DNA of 64,000 nucleotides from Rostratula benghalensis (lineage: Eukaryota; Chordata; Aves; Charadriiformes; Rostratulidae), in assembly GCA_013399305.1 (NCBI GenBank), contig VXAI01000020.1, forward strand, positions 4,698,425-4,762,424. Direction: 5' to 3'. Below, piece after piece: positions 12,701 through 27,700 of the stretch (the stretch's first letter is position 1; every line of letters starts with the position of its first letter). A model generated the notes under the pieces. The model searched no databases and was not told the DNA's origin. It saw only the letters and a list, made by a program, of their open reading frames with translations. Made by a program: the position numbers and the translations under genes.

Positions 12701-15700
12701 GAACAAAGCGGGCAGCATTCCTTCTTCAGGGCTCCCTACATGCTAACGCTCCCAGCTCACATTTCAGCTCAGCCTGTTGGAACTCACTCCTCGATAAACC
12801 AGCCAACAAACAGCAAGACTGTGAAAATGTGAGAACCAAAATGGTATTGAGAAGCTTGAGTTTCCATTTCAGCACCCATCCCAGGCAAAGTGGGGGTTTG
12901 AAAATACCGTCACAGACACGGATGCCGCTCTGCCCTGCAGTGATCTATGAAGACGCTGAAACTTCCTGCTATCAAATACAAGTTTTTCCTGTTAAAGAGC
13001 ACAGCAGACATGTCTTATCTAACAGGCAGGCATCTGTTCAAGCCAGTTCTAAGCCTCCTGCTGTCTCCCCTCCCATCTGTCTCTCCTCCACAGCTCTAAG
13101 CAGAGTTTGTATCACCGGCGTGCAATAGATGGCCTAACTTCTAGACACAGGAACTGTAATGAGATAGCTGAAATCCCAAATGTTTGTGCCTTTTTTTTTT
13201 TTTTTTTCTTTTTAAACCAGGGAAAGAAAGTTAAGCTGTTATGCAAATGGATGAATCAAAAACTAAGATAAATTCTTTGAAAGGCTTCCAATGGAGTTTA
13301 TAAATCTTCATTACGATCAGCTGCCCATTCCTTGCAAAAAACCCCCTCAGGTTAGCAGCACCGTACCAAGTGGGAGCCACCTACTCTAGCACCAGTTCTC
13401 GGTATTCTGATAATTTTTCAGTTATTTTGGAGGTGGGGTTCACCATGGGTTTGGAAGAATGACAGGATGTTTCTCTGTCCATTTCAGTGTCCCCAGCCAG
13501 TCAGATCTGGAGCGCTTGCTGCTTTAGAGAAAGAAGCAGAAGGGATTGCAACCTCAGCTACCATTATTTGTAACTCCTTTAAATTCCTGGGATTTATATT
13601 CTCTCTAATGACAAAATGATCATAATTAATCACAGCAAACATTTTTGTTTATATTTAACAGTAATAGTGGACAAAGACTGGCAAAGCACAGCAGAGAGCT
13701 TCATGCAACCAAGTTCAAGTGACTCCTGTGCCTGAATTGCCAGCAGAGAGAGCTCAGTTACTAAGACCAGTCCTGCCGTTTTCTTCACGTGTATTTTCCC
13801 TGTACTCCATAATTCAAATTACTTTTTCAAAGTGCAAGGCAGTCCTCTCACAACAGGAATGGGTGGGACAGGACACAAACCATATCAAACAAGAGCTAAG
13901 GACTTATTAGCAGGGAAAGTGATCGCTGAGGATGGCAGGAAGAGGACCAGGAGAGGATACGGGGTCAGGCAGCGCAGGATCTAACTGCTGGGGAACACCT
14001 TCTTCCAGAAATGGGGGTGAAGGCCTTGCTCCCAAAGCCTGCTATTCCACAACGTTTGCAACATTTAACCCACTAGCAAAGTGTGGGGCTCTATCTCCCT
14101 CTTCTGTTAATTCCACATAGACTATAACAATGTAGTACTGTAATTAGTTATTTCACAACCTTGAGAAGACATCTGTGCTGTAAAGTTCCTCAACACTAGA
14201 GACCACCTATGTGAGGATTAATATAGTTGCACCTCAGATACCCTATTTAGAGAGTTAAACTTTTTAAACTTTAACCACATGAAACCGTATTGGCTGAGAT
14301 ATGGAGTCCTCTATAATCAATGGAGAGAGAAAGGCACCTCCAGAACACAAATTAACCTAAAAAGATGCATCTCTTTTCACTGAATAGAGATGACTCCAAC
14401 CACACCAGACCAGTTGGAGCTGGCTAAGGTTGCATACTTAAGATGAATCTCATCCCCTATACTCAAACGTCAGGATTAAGTGTTGATTTGCATGACCTAA
14501 TTATATGGTACCATTTCCAGAAGAATATCTGGCTCATTCAATATCCAGAACAGACTTTTTTTTTTAATTAAAGAAGATAGTGTATTAAAATGATGCCCTA
14601 CATCACACCAGCACTAAGTAAGTTGGTACTATTTATCCTCTTTGTCTTAATCTCTGTACCTTGGTTCCCATGTGTGCAATGCTGAATACACTACCTAATG
14701 TTACTAAGAAGGTTATGAAGATAAAAATCTAAAATAGATCTAAAATGCAGCATTACGAGCATTATGAAAAACCTTACAGAGACATTAATATTCTGTGGTA
14801 GCTACAAGATAAATAAAGGGCAAAAAAAGCCTGCAGCTCCACGTGTGATTGAGGATAATAAACACAATGTGCACTGTTGGGGATAGGGATATTTTGGACA
14901 AATGAACAATTCCATGAACCTTGTCAATAATGGAATCCAATTTCCTATAGATTTGGGTCCTGCAGTGAATTAAACTGGATATCCACAATGCAAGCTCCAG
15001 TTGGAGTGCTGGTTAAAGCATTTTTCAGTGTCTCTGTGTAGTCCTCTCTGCCTCATGCTGTATGAACTAACGTTGGAGACTTTCCTTCTGCAGAGTACCC
15101 TGCCTCTTCTGCCTGTAGCACCTTATTCTCAGGGAACTCCTCAGAAGCTTAATTATCTTTTAGTTTGTCCTGTTAAATTTGTTTCAAAACATCTGGCAAG
15201 TTCCAAAGGCACTTTAGGAGCAAAGGAATTGGACACACAGTGTTACATCAAAAAAACCTTATTGCCATAGGAGAGGAGGATAAAAGAGATCAAAGAAGGG
15301 CAGGATTGATGTTCATTTCAAATGACATCCAGGTATTAAACCTTAAATGTTACTCTCAACAGCACAGGGAAAGCTTTTAAATGTATTTTCACCATTCTCT
15401 GCTCAGCAGATATATGTTTATTTAATATTAAAACAATCTTAATGATCAATCATTCTTGGGAGGTAGGCAGAACATAAGGTTTGGTTAGTTTTATAGCAGT
15501 TTTTTTCCATTCAGAAAAGGGAGCAAAAATTCTTTTCTCTTTTTTTATTGAATACAGTTTCCCTCATTCTGCTCCTAGTTTAGAAAAATACCAACCGCCA
15601 CACCCACAGAGGCAGGGATACAAAAGCTTGCAATATTTTTTAAAAAAGCTAGCTGAGAAGAGTACTGCTTGTCAGCCATGAAAGCAAACACCACATAAGT

Positions 15701-18700
15701 GCAAATATTAACTGCATTCTGGGTGGTATTTTTGGGGGTTTGGTTGCTTTTTGGGGACTGACTCACAAGAACAAATAGTTCACTGGCAACCAGAAGCATT
15801 GTTAAAGAACAGCTGCCATCTATTAATGAACAGGTTTAGGCATATCTGAGACTCACAAGAACTATAAAATACCGTTGTTATTTGTCAACATGTCTAAGCA
15901 AAGCTCTGGAATAAGCTGCGTCATTAACATTCATTTCCACTGCAGCCTTTTGAATACAATAAAATGAGTTATTCTTAACTGATTTGTTCAAAAACGGTGA
16001 GTTCTCAAAAATATAGCATGACTCCTTAGCTGTTACCAATGTAAGCTGTCAGATAACATCTGATTGTTTTAATGAGACTGCCCATGTAAATTACTGCCAT
16101 AGGACTGAGATCCCGCATCGAGTGGCTGAGATGATAAATATCTGAAAGGTCAAGCAGTGCTTTAGTTAACCAAATCCCTGGGATACAGCTGTCTGCTCTG
16201 TCCCCTAAGCCTACGAGTAAAACCACAAAAGAAGAGATGGGAAAACGCAGCACAAAATAATGACACTACAATCCTGCTTTTTTTTGTTTAACACATTTTA
16301 ACGTGATTTTTTTTTCCTAATTCTCCACTGAGCCACAACTTGTTCTAAATTTCAAGAGCATCAAGAAGCTCATTACTTCTGAATGAGCTCTGTAACTCTG
16401 GATGTTGCTCTTCCCCATCTACAGGCATGCTTTCTGTAGATATAGTTAATAAATAAATGCCTATAGTAGATGGTGAACATAAGAGTGTATATAAAAAAAT
16501 CCTAGATTTCCTCAGATTACTAAAGCCAACTGCAATGCATCTGAAAAAGGTCCACTGCCTGCCAGCCTGTCCTGCCCATCTATCTTCCTTCTGAATGACC
16601 TCCACAACCTTTCAACATGCATGGCCATAACAGACTTTTCTAGAGAGTTCCTTAAAATGAGTTTCCTCTGTGGGACCAGTAAAGCAATGGCATCCTTTCA
16701 CTGAAGCATCTCATCAGTCTGGCACAGCTGGTCCTATTGCAGAAGTCAGTGAGTCCTATATCCTGCTACCTCAGATACAGGTGGTCTTGAGACAAAACAC
16801 TTGTGCAAAGCAAGTACATAACCTACCACTACAGAACGGATTTATAACTGAAGTGATTGCAGACTAGCATCTATCATGTCATTTTTCACACTAGTCACAT
16901 TTTCTATTGCATTCTCCCTTCTCCAAAATGTCATCAGTTACAGGAAGTTAAAATCAGTTCTCTTAGTTTTGTGAACAAGTAAATTATTTTGTCAAACCTG
17001 AAAACTATGGTGAAATTGTATGGTAGGTTTATGTGAACTGTTTCTTACCAAGACAGTGGCAAAACCACTCGGGCTAAAGGAGTGCTTGTTTAAATCAACA
17101 AATGCTTTTGACTAAAAATAGCAAAGTAATGGTATGTGATCCAATCACAGACTTCTCAGAGTTGTAAGGGACCTCTAGAGACCATCCAGTCTAAAGCTAA
17201 TCCTGATAAAGCAGGATTGTCCACAGCACTTTACTCAGCACTGCATCCAGGTGGAGGTCTCCAGAGAAGGGGACTCCACAACCTTCCTGGGCAGCCTGTT
17301 CCAGGGCTCTGGCACCCTCACCAGAAAGAAGTTTTTCCTCATATTCGAATGGAACTTCCTATGTTCCAGCTTGTGTCCATTGCCCCTCATCCTGTCACTG
17401 GGAACCACTGAAAATGCAATTTTCCATGCTAAAGGAATCAAAAGCTTTCTTTTTTCTTCCCCCCCCTCAAAAAGAAAACAAAAAACAAAAAACAACTTAT
17501 GTTATTGCATAATACAACAAGACCTTGATTTAGAAGCAGTCCAAGCCTGAGTTATTATTCTGACCATCCCCTATGGCTACTTAATCAAAACACTGCAACT
17601 TGTGACTTTGTCAGTAATTTTGCTCATTTATCTTTATTATGATTTCAAGAGTATTCGGAATGGAAGGCTAGTTTTGTATAACTAATATTGGTGATGAATG
17701 GCAATGATAACACATTGCCTGAAGAACATCCATTAACGTCTAAAATAATATTCTACTGTCTAAAAATAAATTGCGATGCAAAACATTTTCAGAGCTAATT
17801 AACAATATTTCAGTCCTACAAAAGTATTGCAACTCTGAGGGGTAAGGACCTTTAAGCCACCACAGTCTAGGCAGTTAGAGATGCTGACTGTGACAGCTAC
17901 AATATCGATTCTACCGCTAATTAACTCAAATCTTTAGGTCCTAATAACTTCAAAAGCACCAGCATAAACCATCCAAATAAGAAGCTATGAACTTTGTATT
18001 AAACATTTGATGGCTGAACATAAAAGATCTGCTCATTCCATCAGCATGCAGCATCTTTTCACATTTTGTGGAACCTGCAGAAAAAAGGAATCTTCCTGGC
18101 ACAGAAGTGGAACTACTCTAGAGCCTCTTAACCTCAGCCTTGAAGAAAAGCCACAAATGTGGTTTCCCTGAATTTTTACCTTCTCTCTGCACTGCATTTT
18201 ACCTGCTCCCCTCTTCTGTTGTCCTTTTCTCCCAAAATTCTTCTCCTCCACATTACTCCTCTGTGTGTCTACAGCTACAGGATGCCCCTAAAATATTAGC
18301 TACATAATGCAAAACCAGCACTGGCTGTGCTTTGCTGAATTTCTGCTGTATTTATAAGCCTGTTTACCCAACCTGTCAAGAAAAATCTCCCATTGTCTTT
18401 CTACTCAGAAAAGGAGCCTACCTTCTCCAGTATTTCCTGAGTCAAGACTGAGAATGCATCCTCAATGTTCACGTTATCTTTAGCACTGGTTTCAAAAAAG
18501 GGTATTCCGTGTTCCCAGGCAAGCTGAAAAACAAATGTAGGCAATGGGATGAATAGGGTTTAGGAAAAAACCTCTTCCTAATACTAATACCAGGAGATAC
18601 AGAGGTATTCTGACAGCTTCTAACATGCTATATAAACACTGATTAAGTAAATGTCAGCTCAGTTAAAGCACTCTACAATTATCGTCAGTTTATAAATTTC

Positions 18701-21700
18701 AACTCTTAAAACATTCTTCTTAAATTTTAACATTTTCAAAACAGCTTTTAAACCTAGATTTACTTATAAGTACGACGAATAAACTCCAGTGGGTCCGTCC
18801 TCAATGTTTTGATTTATTTGGAAAATGAACTGTCTCCTAGGTAATTATTTAGAGGGAACTAATGGAGTGCCTGGAGAAAAATATAGATAAAAATGTGACC
18901 AAAAACTCGAGAAAAAGAGGCGTGATGAAATATAAAAAGACATGCTCCTTTTTACCGGAGAGGGAGAAGCACAGAGATAATAGGCAAGCAAAGAACACAT
19001 ATGTATGCAAAAACGTATTATGGTAATAGGAAAAGAGAGCAAATACTTCAAAGAAAAGGGCAGCATAGACTTTACACTGGTTGATTTTATTTTGTTTACT
19101 CATTTTCTCTCATTTCCAGTGTATTTCCCATAGAGATAGCTTTAAGATATGTTGACATAAAAAAAAAAAAAATCTGACAAAATTCATAGCTTTTTAAAGT
19201 CCTAAACTTTTCTAAGTTATGCAGTTAAATACATGGAGAAAAAGAAAAAACAGTTGCACTGTTGCCTTCCAAGACAGAGGGCCCAGGTGAGAATAGTATC
19301 TGCCAGAGAAACATAGTGGGAGAGTCAATTTATTCCCTTTCCAATGGATCCTTTCTTGGCACGCATCTGGAGAAGATGATCTGAGGCAAAGAAAATACCC
19401 TATTGCTCATAATGTATAGAAGAACCTGTAATTACTGACTGCTCAGTGATTTCTCTGGAAGGTTCTCCATTAAGATACTAAATTTAATGTTAGAAGTTAT
19501 GTTTGATTTCAATGAGCCCTAGAAGTAACAAATCAATGCTTTACAAAAATTCCAAAATCAGGCATGAAGGAACAATTACTGGACTTCAAACTTTTAGTCA
19601 AAATATAATGAGGATTATATTAAAGAAAAAAAAGTAAGCAAAATTATTTATTTCCAAAATGCTATTAAAAAAGTGTAATTTTGAAAACAAAGATGAGATC
19701 AGGACTGTTTCTTCAGAGAAACTGCTTCATAATGGATTCTGAAACTCCAGCTGACTGCCATGAACTGGTTTCGGTATTGCAGCAACTTGTTACGGAAAGT
19801 TAGGATCACTGACTACCAGCAAGTGTCAATGTAAAGTAATGATGAGTAGTGGTTCATAAAGAAAAATACAGGCAATAAAAAATGCTGGGCTAATAAAGTG
19901 GAGAAGATTGGTTTGCATTTCATAAAGTACACAGAAGCTACTACTAAATATACCTTTCCTTCCCTTATGTCATCAGATCACCAGATCTGATCAACCTTGA
20001 ATCAACAGATTCCTAGAAGCTACCATTGCATAAACTCTGATGAACACAAACCATTTTAATTATGGAATCACAGAAATACTTTGGAAATATAACCACACTT
20101 GAAATGGGACTACTGCCCTTACAACATGGAGTCAGCCATGGCTTTGCCTACCTGAGTCTTGAAATCTGCCAACCGTGGAGATTCTATAATCTTTATGGGA
20201 CCCTCCTCCAACACCCCTGTAGTGCAATTGGTTCTCCTTATCTCCAACCTGAACCTCCCAAGCAAGGACTTGGAGGACTTGGACAGCTGCTCCTCACTTT
20301 ATTGCCTGTCTCTACCAAGAAGAGTCTATTTCTGTCTATTCCTCTAATTATACTTCAGTTGCTGTAGACCAGTAAGTGCTCCTTAGCCTCTTCTTTACCC
20401 AGCTCCCTCAGATCTCCTTATGGATTACTGGTACGGGACCCCAGTCGTATTTGTAATGGTCTGTTGAATCCTCTGCAGTTTCTCAACATTCTTGAAATGG
20501 GGGAGCCAAAGATAGACACAATATTCCATGGGGCCTTGCCAGCCTTAAGTAAAAAGGGGGTTATAATCTCCCCAGACCTTTGAGCAACCTGGTCCAGTGG
20601 GAGATATTCCTATCCATGGCAGGGGGGTTGTAACTGGATGATCTTTATAGTCCCTTCCAATTCTAACCCTTCTATGATTCTATGATCCTTCCACTGAGTG
20701 AAGCAAGGTTGACTGACTACAGTTCCCTGAATACTCCCTCCTTGATTTTTTTAAAGATAGGTGTCATGCTGGCCTCTTTCTAGTCTACAGGGATCTCTCC
20801 CAAGCACCATGATTTTTCAGAGTTGACTGACAGTGGACCCAGTCACACTGGCCAGCTCTTTCAGCACAACTGGGTGAACTTCATCATGGCTATGGATGCA
20901 TCCAACTTTCCTAAGCAGTTTCTAATCCAGTGCTTTCCCACTGCTGGGTGACCTGTTTCCTCCCAAACCATGCCAGTACATACAGATATCAAGCTCCATC
21001 AGTGAAGGCCAATGCAAAAGAAAAATCAAATACAATTTCAAAACCTTGAGTAATTCAGCTTTCTCTATTGTTACTACACTGCCTACTGCAGCTACCATCA
21101 CACTCCCATTTTCTCTGTATGTCCATAATATTGGTCAAAGAAGATTAATGTAAGTATTATTCCCACACCCATTGCATATTGCTAAGTATTGTGGCAAGCA
21201 AGTACTCTATAAATGTAGCTAGACAGAAAAAAACCAACAGTCCAGTGTAAAAGCAGCTGGAAGTATGAACACAGCTTTGGCTACTCCCTCTCATACAGCA
21301 ACTGGAAAGGCACATTCAAAGAATTACTATTTTTTGCCTTTAGGGGCATCTTGAATAGATCCATAAATGAAATCCCTAAATACATTTGCAAACCTATCTG
21401 GGAAACATTATTTTATATCATTCTTGAGAGCAGTTTGGAGAGCCTGAGTGAAATAAACTCATAACTTACTTACAATAACAAAATAAGTAAGGTCAATATC
21501 TCTTCTAAAGTGAAATCTAATTATAATTGTCCATTTCTTTTAACTCAAAATATACTATTTCCTAGAAAAATGCTGCTGTTATTTCTTACTGTTGAATCAG
21601 AGAGATGCGTCTGAAATATTCCTAGAACTGTGCAGATTTTTTTTTTCATTTGTATTGTACCTGTAAAATCAGCTTTGAAGTCAGGCACATGAAGACAGCA

Positions 21701-24700
21701 AAAGCAAAAAAAAAAAAAAAAAAAACCCAGAAGACCATTTTACCTGTCTCTTTCTGTTAGAAAGACTTGACAGGAGAAAACCGGCCACATTCTACCAAAT
21801 CATACAACCTTCAACATTTTCATTTGTTTTTCAGAGAAAAAGATAATGGTATTGAGCTGGGTGAGGAGGGTGGGGAAGAATGGAACAGCCCAAGAAGGTT
21901 GAGTTCAAACTTTTCTCAAAGTAAATGAAAAGCTACTAACGCAAGAAAACAGTTTGTAGTGTTAAAATTAAATATATCAATTTCTGAGTGATCAAAAAAA
22001 TAAACTGGAAAAGAAAACAGAAAAAAAAAATCTCAGCATTAAATTAATCTATAAAGTGGCATATGATGGCCACTTGCTTCTGCTGGGTTGTTATAGAAAT
22101 GCCTACGTGTTAAGACTCCCTGGCAACCTAGGGATCTTCTCTGCAAGACTCTGAACAGAACAACACACAGAGCTCATACTGACAGGGTAACATGAAATAT
22201 GGAAGTACAAATTATTATGTGGCAGAGTTAGTATAAAACTGTTTTTCCCCTCTTAATAGGGGTATCTTTTTCTTTAGAGTGAGAGAACAATATTAGTGCT
22301 CTCTCTGCTAATGGTAGCAGAGGTAGGCAGATTCTTTAGTGTTTGAGAATCACAATAAAAGAAGAACTAGTATAACTGAAGGGTTGCCTGGCCTCAAAAC
22401 ACAGGAGGAATCTAGAAAGCAGACTCATTGCTGAGGAGGTAATGATTTGTTTCTGAAAAAAATACTACTACTTAAGGGAAATTGAGATGGCATGGTTAAA
22501 TGCACTGAAGTCAGAAAATGTCGCAGTTAATACCACATGTAAAACCCTACTACTGCCCTCTTGTGCACATGCATCCAGTGACTCCACATTTCTAACAGCA
22601 CATTCTTCAAGTGAGAGTAGGCGTGTATTTTTCAGCAATCTTATCCCTTGTACACAGCTACAGTAATTAACACTGAAAGTGTCTTGCATACAAGAGTAAT
22701 GAACTTTCAAAAGTCTCTATTCATAATGCTGTTGAAAAAGTGACGCTATTTTTTAAAGTTCCCTAATCTGGGATTACAAAATTGGCAAGAAGTTATCAGT
22801 GGTTTTTTTCTTCAAACACAAGTCATCCTGCCTGACTCACAATGTCTGAATGCATACAAGAAAGGCTCATTTCAAGTTCCAGACAACAGATGCCTGCAGT
22901 TTGCAGTTGCAAAATTTACTGGTATACAGGGCAAGATGTCCAGAAACATTTGAGTCATTATCACAATTTCTTCTGCCACAGCACGGCTTCTGGATTTCCT
23001 CATTGCTTCTCAGTGACAGTAATTTGCCATCACCTTTAAAACAGAACCCCCCACTTCACACCAGTTCTTCCCCTGCACACGGTCAGCGGGTATAAACTAT
23101 ACTGTAGTCTCAGCTGTATGACATGTAGGCAGTTAGATCTAGAGGAGCTGGATGCTCCCTAAATCTACTTGTCAGGTATTATTTAGAGCTATTCAGAGAC
23201 AGTGGAGATCTGTGCATAGGCTGCTGGAATCATTTCTTCATAGTCAGGCAGTAGCAAAAAAAATCATTGATGGGTGGTACCAGAAAAATGGTGCATAATC
23301 TGTCATACGTTGTATTTTAGTATTCCACATTTAAACACTGAAAATGCAGACTCTAAAATATTTTTATGCTTAATTCCAAAGATAAGATTTCTATCATAAT
23401 GCCTAAAACTTTTAAAATATGTTTTGACTTTTAAAATAATAATCAGAATTCTAAAGAGATCGTCTAGGAGTTATTTAATGTACTTCTGCTCATATCTTAA
23501 AAAACCCCCGAAAACAACACTCCAGAACTCCACAACTGCTCTTCTGGAGCAATAATAGAATTTTTGGAGTTTTTTATAATTTTCTATGCAACAGCTCACA
23601 GTCACATAAGATACTCAGGACAACCTAAAGAAAGTTCAAATGATACCTTTTCTCCCTTCTGTTTTGGAATGACACGTTCTGACTCCTTATCACACTTGTT
23701 GCCCAGCAGTACTACGTCCACTTCATCACCTGCTTTCTAAAAAAGAACCAGCATTAATAAGTGTAAGTAAGAAAAAAAAGCAAACAACAAAAGCCCTTCA
23801 CCTTCAGCACACACTAACCTTCCACACTGTATTTCCTTAGAAGTAAATTCTGCCCTGACCTTTTCATATGTGGAAATATTTTCCACCAGTTACTAGGATT
23901 TGGAGGAAAACAGCAAGGTTACAAAGGGCAGAAAAAAGCTGCTTACAAAGGCAGGGCACAATTTCCAACCCCTTTCATAAAGTATGTGATGCATGGGCAC
24001 CATCTCCTGATGAATGCTCCATCTCAAGGCTTTCAAGTGACTGGAAATGCCCTGAATTCACAGGCCCTGTATTCGCTACAGTAACGGGCTCATGGATTAG
24101 AAGATGAGTCAGGTCTACAGCCACCATTCACACACCAAAAGGAAGGAATTCGCTGCACCTGAAAAAGCACCTCTCTGCGCTTCACTTTTGCCCACAGAGA
24201 GTAAAATTACATTCAAAGTGTTCAAACTCAACATAAAAGTTTGATTATTCCAAGACACTTGGATGACGGCAATAGATTTTTAATGAAGTAAAACTTAAAA
24301 ACCTCATTGATTTCAAAAGAAGAAGAACCTAGCTTTTTGACCTTGTCTCCACCCTTCGTTCCACTAATTCAGCCACGTTCATGATGACTGTACGGGGTGA
24401 AATGTACTGGGTGCTTTACATCAGTGTTATTTTAAGAGGAGCCATTGTAACTATACATGACTGGAATAATGACAAGGAAACGGAACAGTTCTGCAACAGC
24501 GTGCGGAATATGAAAACTGACATTTGTTGTGAAAATCACAATATTTAAAACCACTTCTGCTGCTTACGTGGGGGAAGCTAAGGGGCTCCATCTAGAGACT
24601 ATTAAAGCTGACGTGGTCTGATCCCATGGCTTACATTCTGAAAGCAAACGCTCACACAGCTTCTTCGATGACTCAAAAAGCCTGGTCTCAGGCTGCAGGT

Positions 24701-27700
24701 TTCTCTACAAGGATGCTGATGAAAATCTCTGATCTGTGTCAAAGTCTTAATTTTTGTAACTTTGCCATAAGACAAAATCAGGCACAATCCTCTTCCCCCG
24801 AGCTCACATACATGCACGTGGACATATGTCCCTGCCTTCAGAGAAATGCAAAGAAAAACCTCTATTTGTTAAAGGATGAGAGAATCATTATTTTTAGTGT
24901 ATATGCACTTTCACAATTAAGATACCTCATTTGAAGAGTGCAACAGTAGGCACAATTGTTAAGGAACATTATGTTCAAATGATGAGTGGTGTTCCTCAGG
25001 GGCCAGTACTGGGACCAGTGCTGATTAACATCTTTGGAGATGTTTGAGATATGGCCCATCAGCACGTTGGCCGATGACACCGAGCTGTATGGTGCAGTTG
25101 ACTCGCTGGAGGGAAGGGGTGCCTTCCAGAGGGACCTGGAAAAGCTTGAGAGGTGGGTTTGTGCAAACCTCATGAAGTTCAGCAAAGCCAAGTGAAAGGA
25201 CCCAAACGTGGGTCAGGGCAATCCGAAACACAAATACAAGTTGGGAGGAGAATGGATCAAGAGCAGCCCTGAGGAGAAGGACTTGGGGGTGTTGGTTGAT
25301 GGGAACCTCAACATGACCCAACAATATGCACTTACAGCCCTGAAAGCCAACTCCATCCTTTGCAGAAGTGTGGCCAGCAGATCCAGGGAGGCAATTCTCC
25401 TCCTTTACTCCACTCTGGTGAGACCCCACCTGAAGTACTGTGTCCAGCTCTGGGGCCCCCAAATAAGAAGTACATGGACTTGTAGGAGCAAGTCAAGAGG
25501 AGGGACATAAAAGATTATCAGAGGGCTGCAGCACCTCTCGTATGAGGACAGGCTGAAAGAGTTGGGCCAGGGAAGAGAAGGCTCCAGCAAGACCTTATAA
25601 CGGCCTTCCAGTACTTGAAGGGGGCCTACAGGAGAGATGGGGGCGGACTCTTTATATGGAGTGTAGCAATAGGATGAGGGACAATGGTTTGAAACTGAAA
25701 GAGTGGAGATTTAGATGAGCTATTAGGAAGAAATTTTTCACTATGGAGGTGGTAAGGCACTGGAACAGGTTGCCCAGATAAATCGTGTATGCCGCATCCC
25801 TGGAAACGTTCAAGGCCAGGCTGGATGGAGCTTTGAGCCTGACTAGTGGAATGTATCCTTGACCGTGGTAGAGGAGTTGGTACTAGGTATCTTTAAGGTC
25901 TCTTCCAACTCTAATCACTCTAGAATGTGTTCTTTCATTTTTATCAATCCACTCTCATTTTTGAGACAGCTAATCTCATTTCATACCCACAGCTGATGTT
26001 CAAGATCACATAGCATTAAAATTAAGTAAGCTCAACCTAGGAGTACAAAGTTCAGGCCTAACCTAATGAATCAGTCCAACCTGGATTAACAGACAAAAAT
26101 GTTGGCTGTTTCAGAATGCATTGGAGCCCTACTCATTAAGGTCAATGGCTCTCCTACATAAAATCACATACGACAGTTCCTAAAATAGGGTAAATAAACA
26201 ACTTCACCTCATCACGTAGGCAACATTTTATTTTTCAAGACCACCATGTGTAGCTGTGACATTTAACTTTACTCAGAAGTAAAAGGTCAAGGGAAATACT
26301 TGTACACTGTATGTACAAAACCATTAATTAATATTGTAACTTTATTTCTGTACAAAGGGCACCAATTTTTGCAGTAGAAATATTCTTTCTGAATAGCTTC
26401 ATGTAATAACAAAATTTAAAGGAGGGTAGAGGTACCAGGCCCTTCACTAAGTATTTATCACTATTACTAATCACTAAGTATCTCTTTTGGTAAATAGCTA
26501 TTATTTCTACAATAATATATGTATTTTGACTTTGACCAGATCCTCCACCAAAGCACTGAAAGTACTCCTTTTTTAAAGATGGTATCTTGGAGTTTCTTGC
26601 TTTTAGAAAACTAAAGACTATAATCAAAACCTATGTCAATTCTAAATTCTGAAAACTGACTGTGTAGATAAAGTCTTTAAAAAATCAAGTCAATATGACT
26701 AAGCAGAAGGTTGACCATGTGCTCAGTTGACATAAAACCCGCAGAGGTACAGTGATCTGAATTGGCCAAAAATATGGCTCTCCAGTGCTTCCAAAAGCTC
26801 ACTGTGTATTTTCATCCTCTTTTATTTATAGATCAGGAAAAAGCTTTACAAATGCAAAATCTATAGCTGAAAAGAGGATGGTTCTTTTACAATTGTTAGG
26901 ATGCTATTTATGCAAGACTGCACTGACTAAGCTACTAGAGTCAGAAAACATTTTTTAGCATCTCATGGAAAAATACTATTAAAAAATTCATGTATTTCAT
27001 CAAGGCAAAAAGAAAGTGTTTTTCTGAGAAGCAAATAATAAAAAGTTTTTATTTGGTATCTCAAAAATACATCCAGATTTTTAGTTTACTATCTTCAGTT
27101 TTTCTTCTGGTTTTGACATTTCAAAGTTTACATTTTACTGAAACTTAAAATAAAAATAATCTGAACTTGGAGAAAACCTAGCCTTTTTTTTTTTTTTTTC
27201 CATATGTCCCAAAAGGGAATATAAACACTGTCAGAAGACCTGGAGCCAAAAGATGTATTGAGACTGACCAAATTTTTGAAGCATTTGGCAGACCTTGGAG
27301 TCCTCAGGTTTTGGCAAAAAGTGTTTTTCTGCACTGCATCTGGCAGGGGTGGGAGCCAGGCTGCTGTGACCGGTGGCCACCGGAGGGAGCAGCACCAGAG
27401 CCTTAAAGGCAGTGGTGCCACAGACCGGACTGGGAACACTGGACTCTCACACCATAGAAGCATAGTGCACTTCAGCAGCCTGCTCTGATAGCAGCCACCC
27501 ATCCATCCATCCATCCCCTTCACTAATTACCGTCCTGATCAACTTTCACCCAGCCTGAGCACCCAACCAAGTAAAAACACAACTTGCCGCTTGAATATTA
27601 ACAGAAATCAAAAATGCCAAAGGGAAAATACCTTGCTCAGCCCTTTTGTATGTAATTTGTTTGCATTTTTTTTTCAAACTTTAGGTCTTTTTTTCTGCAG

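Larger units (their letters stand above)
9800..18421 (-). other. Rab intron 5
   Basis: This is an 8.6-kb intron between exons 5 and 6. It contains a CR1 fragment at 17139-17412, T runs near 13190-13207, and chance open frames at 10402-10929 and 12697-13128. I see no other gene or RNA. Confidence 0.8.
18524..23646 (-). other. Rab intron 4
   Basis: This intron holds a composite CR1 region (20063-21010) and a run of 20 A at 21706-21725. The remainder is AT-rich with only short open frames. Confidence 0.85.

Noticed and set aside
12697..13128. Plus frame of 143 codons in Rab intron 5
   Set aside because: The peptide has no recognisable domain, no splice support and lies antisense in an intron. 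Probably chance.
25025..25590. Minus-strand frames of 145 and 61 codons
   Set aside because: They are antisense shadows of the plus-oriented CR1 at 24978-25929.
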